In this document: piece after piece, positions 1 through 9,100 of the stretch
How positions within the stretch are numbered: the first letter of the stretch is position 1
Layout: every line of letters begins with the position of its first letter
Assembly (NCBI RefSeq): GCF_009601015.1
Contig: NZ_WITJ01000010.1
Coordinates: 57,202-121,201 of the forward strand
DNA from: Lactococcus hircilactis
Lineage (GTDB): Bacteria > Bacillota > Bacilli > Lactobacillales > Streptococcaceae
Length of the DNA: 64,000 nucleotides
Direction of reading: 5' to 3'
Position numbers and translations under genes: made by a program
The notes under the pieces: generated by a model
Told to the model about the DNA's origin: nothing
The model's input: the letters and a program-made list of their open reading frames with translations, nothing else
Database searches by the model: none

Positions 1-289
1 GCCCAACAAAAATCACACGCCGATCCACTTTTGATGGGGTCCGACGAATATATCCTTTTTTTTCAAGCCGATTGAGCGTGATTGTAATCGTTGAAAGCGC
101 CAGTTTTTGATCTTTGGCAATGTCTGTCGCACGACAACTTCCTAAAGCATGGATGAGCGTCAAGATTTGAAGCTCCTTGACGGTCACATCTGGGTTCTCT
201 CGATCTTTGAGAAATTGTTCCTCTAAAATCATGAAATCATGGAAAAGTTGAATCAGCCATTCATTGACTTTATCAAAATCTGTTTTCAT
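1..289 (-). CDS. fabT: MarR-family regulator, FabT-like (3' end outside window)
   Basis: The first 96 codons are present and the gene runs off the left edge. The translation starts MKTDFDKVNEWLIQLFHDF and contains a winged helix-turn-helix with the VDRR wing motif typical of MarR proteins. The N-terminal pattern (NEWLIQLF, then ILEEQFL, then VKELQILTLI) resembles FabT, the fatty-acid synthesis repressor of streptococci and lactococci. FabT normally precedes fabH and acpP, which would lie left of the window, so the symbol is inference. The start is the ATG at 289, preceded by a GGAG box. Confidence 0.7.
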   Translation of the reverse strand, partial: MKTDFDKVNEWLIQLFHDFMILEEQFLKDRENPDVTVKELQILTLIHALGSCRATDIAKDQKLALSTITITLNRLEKKGYIRRTPSKVDRRVIFVG

Positions 290-344
290 TTTATCTCCGA
301 TTTGTTAAGTAATATTTTACACTGCAAATCATTTCATGTATCAA

Positions 345-372
345 ATTATATCATAAAATTTTCATTTTGCAA
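345..372 (-). promoter_or_regulatory. sigma-A promoter of the FabT-like gene
   Basis: Read on the minus strand: -35 TTGCAA (372-367), 16-bp spacer, -10 TATAAT (350-345), preceded by TGA to give an extended -10. It lies about 56 bp upstream of the start codon. Confidence 0.7.
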
Positions 373-386
373 GAATAAAAGGATAC

Positions 387-414
387 AAAAAAACTTGTCA
401 GTACTGACAAATTT
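387..414 (-). terminator. manA terminator built from the TGTCAGTACTGACA palindrome
   Basis: The perfect 16-bp palindrome at 395-410 is followed on the minus strand by seven T (393-387), shortly after the manA stop. The stem is TTTGTCA/TGACAAG around a GTAC loop. Confidence 0.7.
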
Positions 415-431
415 TTGTTTAGTGGTGCGAT

Positions 432-1379
432 TTACTTGGGTTGACTTGCAATCATTTCTAACTGTCCTGTGATTTTCCATGACTCCACTGGACTTGGCAA
501 AATGAAATGATCTCCTTTTTTTATGGATACTACTTGTCCATCAATATCAAGTTGACCTGATCCATCAAGGACAGAAACAAGCGTGTAATCCGCTGTTTTT
601 TTGAAGTCATGATTTTTTGTAATGACCCATTTGAAAACATCGAAAAAATCTGATTTTACTAACGTTGAAAGTTCAGCACCATCAAAAGTTTCTACAGTAA
701 CTTTATTATCAGGCAACTGATCTCCAGGAATCGTCAAAACATCAATGGACTGCTGAATGTGCAACTCACGTAAATTTCCTTGTGCATCACGTCGATCAAA
801 ATCATAAACACGATAAGTCGTATCAGACGACTGTTGTGTCTCTAAAATGACGATGCCTGCACCAATCGCATGCATTGTTCCAGAGGGAACATGATAAAAT
901 TCTCCAACTTTGACAGGAACTTTAGTAAGCAGCTCATCCCATGCACCTGCATGGATCATCTCAGCCAGTTGCACTCTTGTTTTTGCGGTGTGGCCATAAA
1001 CAATTTCAGCACCAGGTTTTGCAGAAATAATATACCAACATTCTGTTTTTCCAAGTTCTCCCTCATGCTTTTGACCGTACGCATCATCAGGGTGAACCTG
1101 TACAGAAAGCCAATCATTGGCATCCAAGATTTTTGTCAGCAATGGGAAAACGGATTCAGTACGATTTCCAAAAAGTTCGCGATGTTCAGCATACAATTTA
1201 TCAAGGGGCATTTGTGCATAAGTCCCATTTTTAACAATGGATATCCCGTGCGGATGCGCTGAAATGGCCCAATATTCCCCCACTTTATCACTTGGCAAAT
1301 CATAACCAAATTCCTTCAAATGCGTTCCGCCCCATATTTTTTCATGCAAAACCGATTTTAAAAACAGTGCTTCTTTCAT
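432..1379 (-). CDS. manA: mannose-6-phosphate isomerase, class I
   Basis: A 315-residue cupin-type phosphomannose isomerase, the usual length for the short Gram-positive form. It interconverts mannose-6-phosphate and fructose-6-phosphate in the cytosol. Family motifs are visible: KIWGG near residue 15, the metal-site segment VQVHPDD near 95, GKTECWYI near 110, VPSGTMHAIG near 170 and ETQQSSDTTYRVYD near 182. It is monocistronic: an extended -10 promoter lies upstream and a palindrome terminator follows. The identification is secure. Confidence 0.95.
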   Translation of the reverse strand: MKEALFLKSVLHEKIWGGTHLKEFGYDLPSDKVGEYWAISAHPHGISIVKNGTYAQMPLDKLYAEHRELFGNRTESVFPLLTKILDANDWLSVQVHPDDAYGQKHEGELGKTECWYIISAKPGAEIVYGHTAKTRVQLAEMIHAGAWDELLTKVPVKVGEFYHVPSGTMHAIGAGIVILETQQSSDTTYRVYDFDRRDAQGNLRELHIQQSIDVLTIPGDQLPDNKVTVETFDGAELSTLVKSDFFDVFKWVITKNHDFKKTADYTLVSVLDGSGQLDIDGQVVSIKKGDHFILPSPVESWKITGQLEMIASQPK

Positions 1380-1420
1380 CCTCTGTATCCTCTCAAACTA
1401 ATTTTGTATTGTATAGACCT

Positions 1421-1429
1421 ATTATATCA
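1421..1429 (-). promoter_or_regulatory. extended -10 promoter of manA
   Basis: TGATATAAT on the minus strand, 42 bp upstream of the manA ATG. No good -35 box is visible, as is common for TGn-extended promoters. Confidence 0.6.
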
Positions 1430-1458
1430 CAAAAAAGAAAGCGCCGTCCAGATTAAAT

Positions 1459-1482
1459 GAAAAACACTTTCAATTGAAAGTG
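1459..1482 (-). terminator. terminator of the rimP-rbfA operon
   Basis: A perfect 7-bp stem, CACTTTC/GAAAGTG (1465-1471 and 1476-1482), with an AATT loop and a T-run on the minus strand, just after rbfA. Confidence 0.8.
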
Positions 1483-1490
1483 CCGTTTCA

Positions 1491-1838
1491 TTATTTGTTA
1501 AGTCCTCGTAATAATTCATCTATTTTTGAACCATATTCGACGGATTGATCTTGCTCAAAGGTCAAATCTGGAATTCTAAAAATGGACATCCGGTGTGCTA
1601 ATTCACTTTTGAATAGCCCTGTGGCTTTATTAAGTGCAGTTTGAGCTTTTTGATGATCCGAAGCCAAATCTGACAAGAGACTGTAATAAACTGTGGCTTG
1701 TGACAAATCTCCTGTAATCTGAACATCGGTAATATTCACGTCTTGAACCCGAGGATCACGCACTTTGTTACGCAAAATATCATTAATTTCACGCTGAATT
1801 TCAACAGCAACACGATCACTGCGATAAGAATTTCCCAT
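1491..1838 (-). CDS. rbfA: 30S ribosome-binding factor A
   Basis: A 115-residue RbfA, a single KH-like domain protein that binds the 30S subunit and helps mature the 5' end of 16S rRNA. The N-terminus ([17 protein letters not shown]) and the [14 protein letters not shown] segment are characteristic. It is the last gene of the nusA-infB operon and follows infB after a 107-bp gap that holds two copies of the dispersed palindrome. The start ATG at 1838 has AAAGGA upstream. Confidence 0.95.
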   Translation of the reverse strand: MGNSYRSDRVAVEIQREINDILRNKVRDPRVQDVNITDVQITGDLSQATVYYSLLSDLASDHQKAQTALNKATGLFKSELAHRMSIFRIPDLTFEQDQSVEYGSKIDELLRGLNK

Positions 1839-1875
1839 TTTGATTTCCTTTCATTACAAATTCATTTCTTTTTTT

Positions 1876-1924
1876 CTGTCAGCACTGACAGTATCCCATT
1901 TTTAATTCTTGTCAGTGCTGACAA
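1876..1924. repeat. pair of dispersed palindromes between infB and rbfA
   Basis: Two copies of TGTCAGYRCTGACA variants lie at 1876-1891 (GCAC centre) and 1909-1924 (GTGC centre), 17 bp apart, between two genes of one operon. Because each copy is palindromic and they are near-identical, they can also pair with each other. Confidence 0.85.
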
Positions 1925-1945
1925 AACATGAAACGCGTCATTTTA

Positions 1946-4741
1946 TTATTTTCGTTCGATTTCAACCATTTTGTAAACTTCAAGCGTATCATCAACGGCA
2001 ACATCATTGTAACCTTCAATCATCAATCCACCTTCTTGGGCATTTCCGACTTCTTTGACATCATCTTTAAAGTGTTTCAAGCTGGCAATCGCGCCATCAA
2101 ACAAAACAACGCCTTCACGAATGACACGGACACTCGCATCGCGTGCCACTTTTCCACGGACCACCATGAATCCAGCAATTGTACCGACTTTAGAGACGGT
2201 AAAGACTTCACGAACAATGGCTTCTCCTGTGATTTCTTCTTTAAATTCTGGATCAAGCATGCCACGCATCGCAGTTTCAACTTCTTCAATGACCTTATAG
2301 ATGATGTTGTGAAGACGAATATCGACATCAGCACGTTCGGCTTGTTCCCGCGCAATTCCTGTTGGACGGACGTTAAACCCAACAATAATCGCATTTGACG
2401 CTTCAGCTAACGCAACATCAGATTCAGAAATTGCTCCCGCTGCTGCATGGACAATATCCACACGCACACCTTCCACCTCAATTTTTTGAAGTGAAGCTGC
2501 TAAAGCTTCTGCAGAACCTTGAACATCTGCTTTGATGATGATATTGACCGTTTTAGTTTGTCCTTCTTTAAGCGTATCAAAGAGGTTGTCAAGACTGACA
2601 CGACGTGTGTTTTTGCGTTTTTCAAGTTGCGCATGTTTTGCACGATTTTCACCGACACTACGTGCGGTTTTTTCATCTTCAAAGACTGCAAAATGGTCTC
2701 CCGCTTGAGGCATTTCATTTAATCCAGTCAATTCAACTGGAGTGGATGGTCCTGCTTCTTTCACACGACGCCCACGTTCGTTAATCATCGTCCGAACACG
2801 TCCAAACGTATTTCCGACAACGACTGGATCTTGAATGTGCATGGTTCCTTGTTGAACCAGAAGCGTTGCAATCGCTCCTTTTCCTTGGTCAAGACGCGCT
2901 TCAATCACTGTACCAATCGCACGGACAGTAGGATCAGCTTTTAATTCTTGAACCTCAGCGACAAGAAGCACCGTATCTAAAAGCTCATCCAAATTTTTAT
3001 CGTATTTTGCAGAAATTTCAACAAATTCAGATTCCCCGCCCCAAGCAGTTGAAACGACCCCATGTTCAGCAAGCTCTTGCATCACACGAGAAGGATTTGC
3101 ACCAGGTTTATCAATTTTATTAACCGCAACAATAATTGGAACATTGGCCGCTTTAGAGTGGTCAATAGCTTCAATGGTTTGAGGCATTACACCATCATCT
3201 GCTGCAACAACTAAAATCGTAATATCCGTCACAGAAGCACCACGCGCACGCATTGAAGTGAACGCTTCGTGACCTGGTGTATCCAAGAATGTGATTTTCT
3301 TACCATTTGCTTTAATTTGATACGCTCCGATTGCTTGAGTGATTCCACCAGCTTCGCCTTCTGTCACATGAGAATTACGCAAATGATCAAGCAACGTTGT
3401 TTTCCCATGGTCAACGTGTCCCATGATTGTTACAACAGGAGCACGTTCTTCCATTTTATCCTCATTGAGGTATCCTTCTTCAACAAAAAGACGCTCAATA
3501 TCTGTTTTATCTTCTTCGACTTTTTTGATGGCCTCAACGCCATAATCCATCAAAATTAATTCAATCGTTTCTTCATCAAGTGATTGATTTTGATTGACCA
3601 TCGTCCCCATCATAAAGAGCTTTTTGATAATTTCAGCTGGTTCACGTTTGATGGCTTTTGCAATATCTTGAACGTTCATTCCTTCTTGGTATTCAAGACT
3701 TTCAGGTAATTCATGGAATTTACGCTGTGTTTGTGGTGCGGCTTGTGAAACGAATTTAGTATTTCTTCCTTTTCCGCGCTTATTTCCAGCATTCCAATTT
3801 GAATTTCTGGCGTTACGCACCTGATTACGATTATCATTGACATGAAGTGGACCACCTTTACGATTGCCCTCTCCAGATTTATCGTGCTCGCTCTTCTTTT
3901 TATCGCGCTCACGGTCACGACGACTGGTTTTTCCTGTGACAGGCGCAGCAAATGTTTCAGTCGTTGAACTTGGTTTTTCAAATTTGTTTCCAGAACGATT
4001 TTGACCTTGCGTATTTCCCTGAGGCCGTTTTTTATCATAATGCCCTTGGCCTTCTTTATTTTGTGGTCTGCGATTATCTCCGTTATTATTGCGATGATTG
4101 CGATCGAAAGACTTATGCTCAGATTTTCGTTTTTCAGCAGCAGCATCTGCCTCTTTTTTGATGTCCTCTGCACGTTTGACAACTTTGATTTGAATTCTTG
4201 GTTTTTTACCAAATTTTGGTTTTTCTTCTTTTTTGGCAGTTTCCGTTTTTGTAACGATGTTTGTTTCACTCTTTTCATTTTTTTGTTCATTCGCTGCCAA
4301 ATGAGGTGTATTTACACTTCCTTGAACGACTTTTGGCGCTTTTTTTGGCTGCTCCGTGCGAGCTGCTGGTTTTTCTTTTACGTGAGCCTCATTTGATGTT
4401 TCCTGAGCTGCTTTGGCCAATTTTGCAGCTTTTTCTGCTTCTTCTTTGGCTTTAATTCTTGCTAAAATCGCTGGATCTTCAACGATTGCTTTTCCAGCAA
4501 ACGTCCGCGCTTGGGTGTTTGTTTCTTTAGGCGCTACTTTTTTTGTTGATGCGGGTTTGGCAGGTGCTGTTTTCACGCCGCCTTCTTTTGCTTTTTCAAC
4601 AATTTTTTTTGCATCTCCTTCTGAAACTGAGCTGGAATGTGATTTCACTTCCAATCCAAGTGCTTGCGCTGCATTCACTAAATCTGAATTTGACAATCCT
4701 GTTTCTTTTGCTATTTGATTAATTCGCTTTTTATCAGACAA
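1946..4741 (-). CDS. infB: translation initiation factor IF-2
   Basis: A 931-residue IF-2, the GTPase that places initiator tRNA on the ribosome. Residues 1-50 form the IF2-N domain ([19 protein letters not shown]). A long, charged, low-complexity linker rich in K, N and R runs to about 340. A second IF2-N module precedes the G domain, which begins near 440 with [14 protein letters not shown], followed by DTPGHEAF and NKIDKPGAN. Domains II to IV complete the protein. The start is TTG at 4741, chosen because a GGAGG box lies seven bases upstream. It sits in the conserved nusA operon order. Confidence 0.97.
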   Translation of the reverse strand: MSDKKRINQIAKETGLSNSDLVNAAQALGLEVKSHSSSVSEGDAKKIVEKAKEGGVKTAPAKPASTKKVAPKETNTQARTFAGKAIVEDPAILARIKAKEEAEKAAKLAKAAQETSNEAHVKEKPAARTEQPKKAPKVVQGSVNTPHLAANEQKNEKSETNIVTKTETAKKEEKPKFGKKPRIQIKVVKRAEDIKKEADAAAEKRKSEHKSFDRNHRNNNGDNRRPQNKEGQGHYDKKRPQGNTQGQNRSGNKFEKPSSTTETFAAPVTGKTSRRDRERDKKKSEHDKSGEGNRKGGPLHVNDNRNQVRNARNSNWNAGNKRGKGRNTKFVSQAAPQTQRKFHELPESLEYQEGMNVQDIAKAIKREPAEIIKKLFMMGTMVNQNQSLDEETIELILMDYGVEAIKKVEEDKTDIERLFVEEGYLNEDKMEERAPVVTIMGHVDHGKTTLLDHLRNSHVTEGEAGGITQAIGAYQIKANGKKITFLDTPGHEAFTSMRARGASVTDITILVVAADDGVMPQTIEAIDHSKAANVPIIVAVNKIDKPGANPSRVMQELAEHGVVSTAWGGESEFVEISAKYDKNLDELLDTVLLVAEVQELKADPTVRAIGTVIEARLDQGKGAIATLLVQQGTMHIQDPVVVGNTFGRVRTMINERGRRVKEAGPSTPVELTGLNEMPQAGDHFAVFEDEKTARSVGENRAKHAQLEKRKNTRRVSLDNLFDTLKEGQTKTVNIIIKADVQGSAEALAASLQKIEVEGVRVDIVHAAAGAISESDVALAEASNAIIVGFNVRPTGIAREQAERADVDIRLHNIIYKVIEEVETAMRGMLDPEFKEEITGEAIVREVFTVSKVGTIAGFMVVRGKVARDASVRVIREGVVLFDGAIASLKHFKDDVKEVGNAQEGGLMIEGYNDVAVDDTLEVYKMVEIERK

Positions 4742-4832
4742 TTTTGTCCTCCTTTTTTTGGATCCACTCGCTCAAAAGAACCCTCTAAATTCTGGTTTTT
4801 CTTTTTTTAGCTGGCGAATTTCTCCCTACTTA

Positions 4833-5138
4833 TCATTCTGTCATGAGGCTCTCCATTTTCTTTACAAATCCATCATCTGCAATTCCTACGACCTTACGAT
4901 GTTGGCCAATTGCTTGTGATAGTTCACTTTCTGAGAAGGTTTGGCAAACCACAACCTCATAAAACTTTGATTTATCGATCATTTTTTTTGTCAAATTTGA
5001 CGCTGCATCGTTTGCAAGAAAAATCAATTTTACGCGTCCATTTTGAATCGCTTTGGTCACTAATTCTTCACCAGTAATCGTTTTTCCTGCGCGTTTTGCA
5101 AGTCCTGCCAAATTAAATAATTGTTGTTTTTTATCCAT
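4833..5138 (-). CDS. ylxQ: L7Ae-family ribosomal-like protein YlxQ
   Basis: A 101-residue member of the L7Ae/L30e/Gadd45 fold found between ylxR and infB in Firmicutes. It is probably an RNA-binding (kink-turn type) protein. Visible family features are NLAGLAKRAGKTITGEE near the N-terminus and LIFLANDAASNLTKK near residue 40. It starts 5 bp after the ylxR stop with no obvious Shine-Dalgarno site, so translational coupling is likely. Confidence 0.85.
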   Translation of the reverse strand: MDKKQQLFNLAGLAKRAGKTITGEELVTKAIQNGRVKLIFLANDAASNLTKKMIDKSKFYEVVVCQTFSESELSQAIGQHRKVVGIADDGFVKKMESLMTE

Positions 5139-5143
5139 GTTTT

Positions 5144-5473
5144 TTAGTCATAATCAGGAGCTTGTTCAGCTGAATAAGTGGCCTCTAACAAGGCTTTTCG
5201 TGCCACTTGATGTTCCACATACGCAATCAACTCATCATAAAAAGCATCCGCAATTTTAGCTGAAAACGCGCGATCAAACACTCGCTTTTTCTTTGCCATT
5301 TGTGCTTCACGATTTTGTAGAGCAATATAAGCACCGCGCCCATTGGCTTTGCCATTTGGGTCAATTGAAATTTCGCCTGCTTTCGTATAAACAACACGAA
5401 GCAGTTGTTTTTTGGGAAATTGCTCGCCTGAGACTAAAGATTTTCTCATGGGAATTTTTTTTTGCTTCATCAA
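5144..5473 (-). CDS. ylxR: YlxR (DUF448) RNA-binding protein
   Basis: A YlxR/RnpM-family protein of 109 residues. The family motif is present: IPMRKSLVSGEQFPKKQLLRVV near the start and DPNGKANGRGAYI near residue 40. In Bacillus the family has been linked to RNase P and to regulation of metabolic genes. The last 20 residues (EATYSAEQAPDYD end) are longer than in many homologues. It lies between nusA and ylxQ in the conserved operon. Confidence 0.9.
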   Translation of the reverse strand: MMKQKKIPMRKSLVSGEQFPKKQLLRVVYTKAGEISIDPNGKANGRGAYIALQNREAQMAKKKRVFDRAFSAKIADAFYDELIAYVEHQVARKALLEATYSAEQAPDYD

Positions 5474-5510
5474 AAATCCTCGATTTTATCTTTTTATTTT
5501 GAAAAATGGA

Positions 5511-6668
5511 TCATGCTTCATTGTCAGTACTGACAACGTCCTCAGATTCAAAAACCTCACCTTCAAATTCCTTGGTGTCAAGGGCATCTTCAAGCGTTGC
5601 ATCATCTTCTGTTTCTGTCACGAAGTCATAATCATCCATATTGAATTCTTCAGCAGATTTAATGTCGATTTTACTGTTTGTAACATGTGCTGCGAGACGA
5701 ACATTTTGACCACGTTTTCCAATCGCCAAGGACAATTGATCCTTCGCCACTACCGCAAGAGACGCTCCATCTTCAGTAATCAGTACTTGCTCGATTTTAG
5801 CTGGTTTCAATGCATTTGCAATCAATGTCGCTTTGTCATTTGAAAATTCGATGATGTCCATTTTTTCGCCAGCGAGTTCACGAATAATGCCTTGAATCCG
5901 TGCTCCTTTTGCTCCAACCATTGTCCCAATAGCATCAACATTTTCATCATGTGATTGAACAATGACCTTTGCGCGATCTCCAGCATCTCGTGCAATGGAT
6001 TTGATCTCAACAGTACCATCAAAAACTTCTGGAATATCTTTTTCAAACATCCGCTTGAGCATATTTGGAACAGTACGTGAAATGAACACGCGCGTTCCTT
6101 TTGGTGTCAAGATAACATCTGTCACATAGACTTTCACGCGATCCCCCACATGATAACGTTCTTGAGCAATTTGATCTTTTTTCGTCAACAGCGCATCGAC
6201 ACGGCCCAAATTCACGTAAACCGCACGATTGTCAATTTTTTCAACCGTTCCTTGAATAATTTCATCTTTATACCGTGAATATTCATTGTAAATGATTGTT
6301 CGTTCTTCTTCACGCATTTTTTGCATGATCACTTGTTTAGCCGCTCCAGCAGCAGTTCGCGCAAAATCCTTAGGCTTTTCTTCAAACATGATTTTATCGC
6401 CAATTTCATAATGTGGATTTAATTCAAGCGCATCTTCCAAACTGATTTCCAAACGGCTATCAAACACTTCATCAACGACTTCACGCGTTGAATAAACGTT
6501 GAAATTTCCCTTTTTCTCATCAAAAATCACTTTGACATTTTGCGCTTGACCATATTGACGTTTGTAAGCTGCTGTGATTGCTTGTTCGATCGCATCAACC
6601 ACAATCTCCATCTTGATTCCTTTTTCTTCTTCCAGCATTGCAAAGGCGTTCAGCATTTCTTTGCTCAT
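5511..6668 (-). CDS. nusA: transcription termination/antitermination factor NusA
   Basis: NusA of 385 residues when started at ATG 6668 (MSKEMLNAFAMLEEEKG, the normal N-terminus of the family). The open frame continues 39 codons upstream to 6785, but that extension is made of two copies of the dispersed palindrome and is unlikely to be translated. The N-terminal RNAP-binding domain is followed by S1 (about 130-200) and two KH domains (VGAKGARIQGIIREL, then GKRGQNVRLAA). The C-terminus is acidic and its last residues (VVSTDNEA) are themselves encoded by a palindrome copy at 5521-5536. Confidence 0.95.
   Translation of the reverse strand: MSKEMLNAFAMLEEEKGIKMEIVVDAIEQAITAAYKRQYGQAQNVKVIFDEKKGNFNVYSTREVVDEVFDSRLEISLEDALELNPHYEIGDKIMFEEKPKDFARTAAGAAKQVIMQKMREEERTIIYNEYSRYKDEIIQGTVEKIDNRAVYVNLGRVDALLTKKDQIAQERYHVGDRVKVYVTDVILTPKGTRVFISRTVPNMLKRMFEKDIPEVFDGTVEIKSIARDAGDRAKVIVQSHDENVDAIGTMVGAKGARIQGIIRELAGEKMDIIEFSNDKATLIANALKPAKIEQVLITEDGASLAVVAKDQLSLAIGKRGQNVRLAAHVTNSKIDIKSAEEFNMDDYDFVTETEDDATLEDALDTKEFEGEVFESEDVVSTDNEA
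5521..5536. repeat. dispersed palindrome inside nusA
   Basis: Perfect TTGTCAGTACTGACAA in the last codons of nusA. It is read in the Val-Ser-Thr-Asp frame, unlike most intragenic copies, which are read as Leu-Ser-Val-Leu-Thr. Confidence 0.9.
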
Positions 6669-6727
6669 TTTTTTCTCTCTTTCTTCGTAAAAATAACTTT
6701 TTTTCTGATCCATGACAACATTTTTTC

Positions 6728-6785
6728 TTGTCAGTACTGACAGAGCCCGATTTCCCTCAATATTAGCCTTTGTCAGTACTGACAA
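6728..6785. repeat. pair of dispersed palindromes between rimP and nusA
   Basis: Perfect GTAC-centred copies at 6728-6743 and 6770-6785, 26 bp apart. Both are in frame with nusA and create a spurious 39-codon N-terminal extension. Confidence 0.9.
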
Positions 6786-6816
6786 GAAAAATTTTTATCC
6801 GATGCAAAAAAATGAT

Positions 6817-7293
6817 TTAAAATTTTACCATTGTTTGTGCTTTTGAAATCAACTCAAAAGGAATCACAACCGTTTTATGCCGCGTTTTATCCAACACATC
6901 AAGCGTCAAAACATGACCATCAAAATCAACGGCATCACCGGAAAATTCTTTGATTCCATCCAATTTCTGATAAAGTTTAACAAAAACAAACTCGCCAATC
7001 GCTTCTTTAAAATGCTCTGGTTTTTTTAACGGACGTTCAGCGCCTGGACTTGCGACTTCCAAAAGATATCCCTCTTTTGGAAATGGATCAGGAGACAAAC
7101 GATCAAGAAGTGGTGAAATCAACTCACTCAACTCCCCTGTTTCATCAATCGTAATTCCTCCCAAACGATCCACTAAAATCCTCAAAACCATGTCTCCACC
7201 AAATTTTTCCCATTCAATCGCATGTAAAACAAACGGTTCAGGCAAATATGGACGAAGATAATCCTCTACAACTTCTGTAATATCTGACATCAT
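6817..7293 (-). CDS. rimP: ribosome maturation factor RimP
   Basis: RimP, needed for early 30S assembly and first gene of the nusA-infB operon. The body matches the family: [29 protein letters not shown] near 30, [17 protein letters not shown] near 50, and the hallmark [20 protein letters not shown] near 80. The start is ATG at 7293 or 7290; 7293 is 6 nt from a GGAG box. A TTG at 7305 would extend the frame but has no support. A strong promoter and a hairpin lie upstream. Confidence 0.93.
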   Translation of the reverse strand: MMSDITEVVEDYLRPYLPEPFVLHAIEWEKFGGDMVLRILVDRLGGITIDETGELSELISPLLDRLSPDPFPKEGYLLEVASPGAERPLKKPEHFKEAIGEFVFVKLYQKLDGIKEFSGDAVDFDGHVLTLDVLDKTRHKTVVIPFELISKAQTMVKF

Positions 7294-7317
7294 TCTCCTC
7301 TCCAAAACGCGACAGAG

Positions 7318-7343
7318 AAGGAGCGCTCTTTCGAACGCTCCTT
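7318..7343 (-). promoter_or_regulatory. hairpin in the 5' leader of the rimP operon
   Basis: A perfect 8-bp inverted repeat, AAGGAGCG/CGCTCCTT, with a 10-nt loop lies between the promoter and rimP. It lacks a good T-run on the minus strand. It could be a weak attenuator or a stabilising 5' hairpin. The stem contains GGAG, so it sequesters a Shine-Dalgarno-like sequence. Confidence 0.55.
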
Positions 7344-7367
7344 TCTAATAGTTTTTTATTTAAATCT

Positions 7368-7395
7368 ATTATAACATAAAACCAATTTTTGTCAA
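7368..7395 (-). promoter_or_regulatory. sigma-A promoter of the rimP-rbfA operon
   Basis: On the minus strand: -35 TTGACA (7395-7390), 16-bp spacer, -10 TATAAT (7373-7368) with TG-T extension. It lies just after the stop of the upstream DUF1361 gene. Confidence 0.88.
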
Positions 7396-7401
7396 GCATT
7401 A

Positions 7402-8079
7402 TTATTTCTTTTGCAAAAAAAGTTGCGGAGAAAAAGAAAGTAATAAAATAATCACAATCTGACAAACCGTAAATGCGCCAAAAAAGCCCAAATTTTCTTG
7501 ATTGATTGATCGAATAATCGTAAAAAAAGTATTGAACGGATGCAAAATTAAATCCCATGAATTTAATCTCAATTGTTCAGAACGCCCAACAAAAATACCA
7601 ATCGAACTCAAAAACGAAATCACAAATACAAAAAACGCGCGCAATACTTTATAAGGAACAAAACGCGTCACTATCAATTGAATTGACCATGCCCCCAAAA
7701 CCACACCAAAAATGATGCCAAAAATCAACAAATTAAAATTAATGAGCGTTCGAAATTGACTCAAACGATGCACCATTGTAGGATCCAACCAATCAACAAA
7801 GTGCTTTGCATCCGTCAGTACATAAAATGTATTCGGATAAAAAATGAGCCATAAAAACGCAAATCCAATTTGAGCTCCTTTTTTTGACACCTGACACGAA
7901 AAATATGCAAAATCATAAGCTAAAAGCGCTAAAAATACGTTCCACGTCATGCTCATTGGAACATTCACCTCAACATGTAAACTGATTTTTCCATAAAAAA
8001 GGAGCGAAAATGCCATACAAACCAGCACAAATAGCACGAAAAAGCCTTGCAAATATAAAAATTTTTTATCTCTTAACAT
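7402..8079 (-). CDS. DUF1361 integral membrane protein
   Basis: A 225-residue protein with about six hydrophobic segments. It has the DUF1361 signature FLWLIFYPNTFYVLTDAKHF near residues 75-95, where the Asn-Thr and Thr-Asp pairs are conserved. The function of the family is not known. An extended -10 box (TGCTATAAT, 8095-8087) ends only 7 nt before the ATG and there is no properly spaced Shine-Dalgarno site, so the mRNA may be leaderless. Confidence 0.85.
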   Translation of the reverse strand: MLRDKKFLYLQGFFVLFVLVCMAFSLLFYGKISLHVEVNVPMSMTWNVFLALLAYDFAYFSCQVSKKGAQIGFAFLWLIFYPNTFYVLTDAKHFVDWLDPTMVHRLSQFRTLINFNLLIFGIIFGVVLGAWSIQLIVTRFVPYKVLRAFFVFVISFLSSIGIFVGRSEQLRLNSWDLILHPFNTFFTIIRSINQENLGFFGAFTVCQIVIILLLSFSPQLFLQKK

Positions 8080-8112
8080 GCCCTAAATTATAGCACACTT
8101 TTCTTAAAATAA

Positions 8113-8152
8113 AAAAAGCGCCAACTGATGTGCGCATCCTGCCTCGCTTTTT
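8113..8152 (-). terminator. terminator after the carboxypeptidase gene
   Basis: Outer stem AAAAAGCG/CGCTTTTT (8152-8145 and 8120-8113 on the minus strand) with an inner GATG/CATC hairpin and a T-run. It abuts the stop codon of the VanY-like gene and precedes the DUF1361 promoter. Confidence 0.75.
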
Positions 8153-8153
8153 C

Positions 8154-8978
8154 TTATTTTGGCAACAAGGCGACGTATTGCTCTAGTGAGAGATGATGTG
8201 CCGTCATATAGGTCGCATTCTCCACACCAACATAGCGATAATGCCAATCTTCATAATCAACCCCGGTTGAAGCTTCCATCCCCTTTTGAAAATGAAGAAT
8301 AAAACCATAGTGCGGTGCAATAGCCATCACTTTTTGAACCACTGTAGGATCACTCGCATTCAAACTATCAACTGTACTCATATCAATCGCTAACCCTGTG
8401 TTATGTTCTGACATTCCAGCAGGTTGTGAGTACGTATTTACATTTTGAATCGCTTGCGCTTTTGAAATTTCTTTCCCAGTTGAATTAACCGTCCCATCTC
8501 CTGACATTTCTTGCGCTACATACATGTTATACAACTGACTTTGATAAGCCACCGAACGATAACCCGAGATAAAATGTTCATCCGGATCAATTGATTTAGC
8601 TGCAGCTAAAAATGCTGCCGCAGCTTGAGCGATCCGTGCATTCACATCTTTGCCATCCACTTGTGCTAGAGGAGGATTTAACTCTCCTTTTGGATTATTT
8701 TTGTTCACAATGATTAAATCCCAGTCACTTTGATGGGCTTGAGGCAAATCACTACTCGAACTCGAACTAGTACTGGTGCTTGTGCTTGAACGAACACTAC
8801 TTTTTGAACTTGAGCTTTTTTCTGACGTTTGATTTTGATCACTTGAACTTAAACGCGCATTTGTTTTCGTTTGTGTCGTGAACACCGCTTGATTTTTATA
8901 CCATCCTATTGCAATGATTAAAATCAAAACAATGAATAGCGCAAAAATCGACCATAGCATTTTTTTATTTTTTTTCAT
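8154..8978 (-). CDS. membrane-anchored D-Ala-D-Ala carboxypeptidase, VanY/LdcB family (peptidase M15B)
   Basis: About 274 residues from ATG 8978. An uncleaved signal anchor (MLWSIFALFIVLILIIAIG region) is followed by a Ser-rich linker and an extracellular M15B domain. The zinc-site motifs are visible: SGYRSVAYQSQLY, then SEHNTGLAIDM (first His and Asp ligands) and EDWHYRYVG (the Glu base and second His). It trims peptidoglycan stem peptides outside the membrane; whether D,D- or L,D-specific cannot be told from sequence. A TTG at 9011 extends the frame but ATG 8978 has AAGG close by. Confidence 0.9.
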   Translation of the reverse strand: MKKNKKMLWSIFALFIVLILIIAIGWYKNQAVFTTQTKTNARLSSSDQNQTSEKSSSSKSSVRSSTSTSTSSSSSSDLPQAHQSDWDLIIVNKNNPKGELNPPLAQVDGKDVNARIAQAAAAFLAAAKSIDPDEHFISGYRSVAYQSQLYNMYVAQEMSGDGTVNSTGKEISKAQAIQNVNTYSQPAGMSEHNTGLAIDMSTVDSLNASDPTVVQKVMAIAPHYGFILHFQKGMEASTGVDYEDWHYRYVGVENATYMTAHHLSLEQYVALLPK

Positions 8979-9031
8979 GAGCCTTTTCTTACTTTTCAGT
9001 CCTGTTTTCAAAACAAAATGAAACTTTATTA

Positions 9032-9060
9032 ATTATATAATAAATTTTACCTTTAGTAAA
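9032..9060 (-). promoter_or_regulatory. promoter of the VanY-like gene
   Basis: Minus strand: -35 TTTACT (9060-9055), 17-bp spacer, -10 TATAAT (9037-9032). Confidence 0.65.
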
Positions 9061-9100
9061 ATGGATTGAAAAAATCTCTGTACTTGACTTTCTGCAAGAC

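Noticed and set aside
870..1262. 130-codon plus-strand frame inside manA
   Set aside because: Antisense shadow of manA with unrelated, Cys/Phe-rich composition and no SD.
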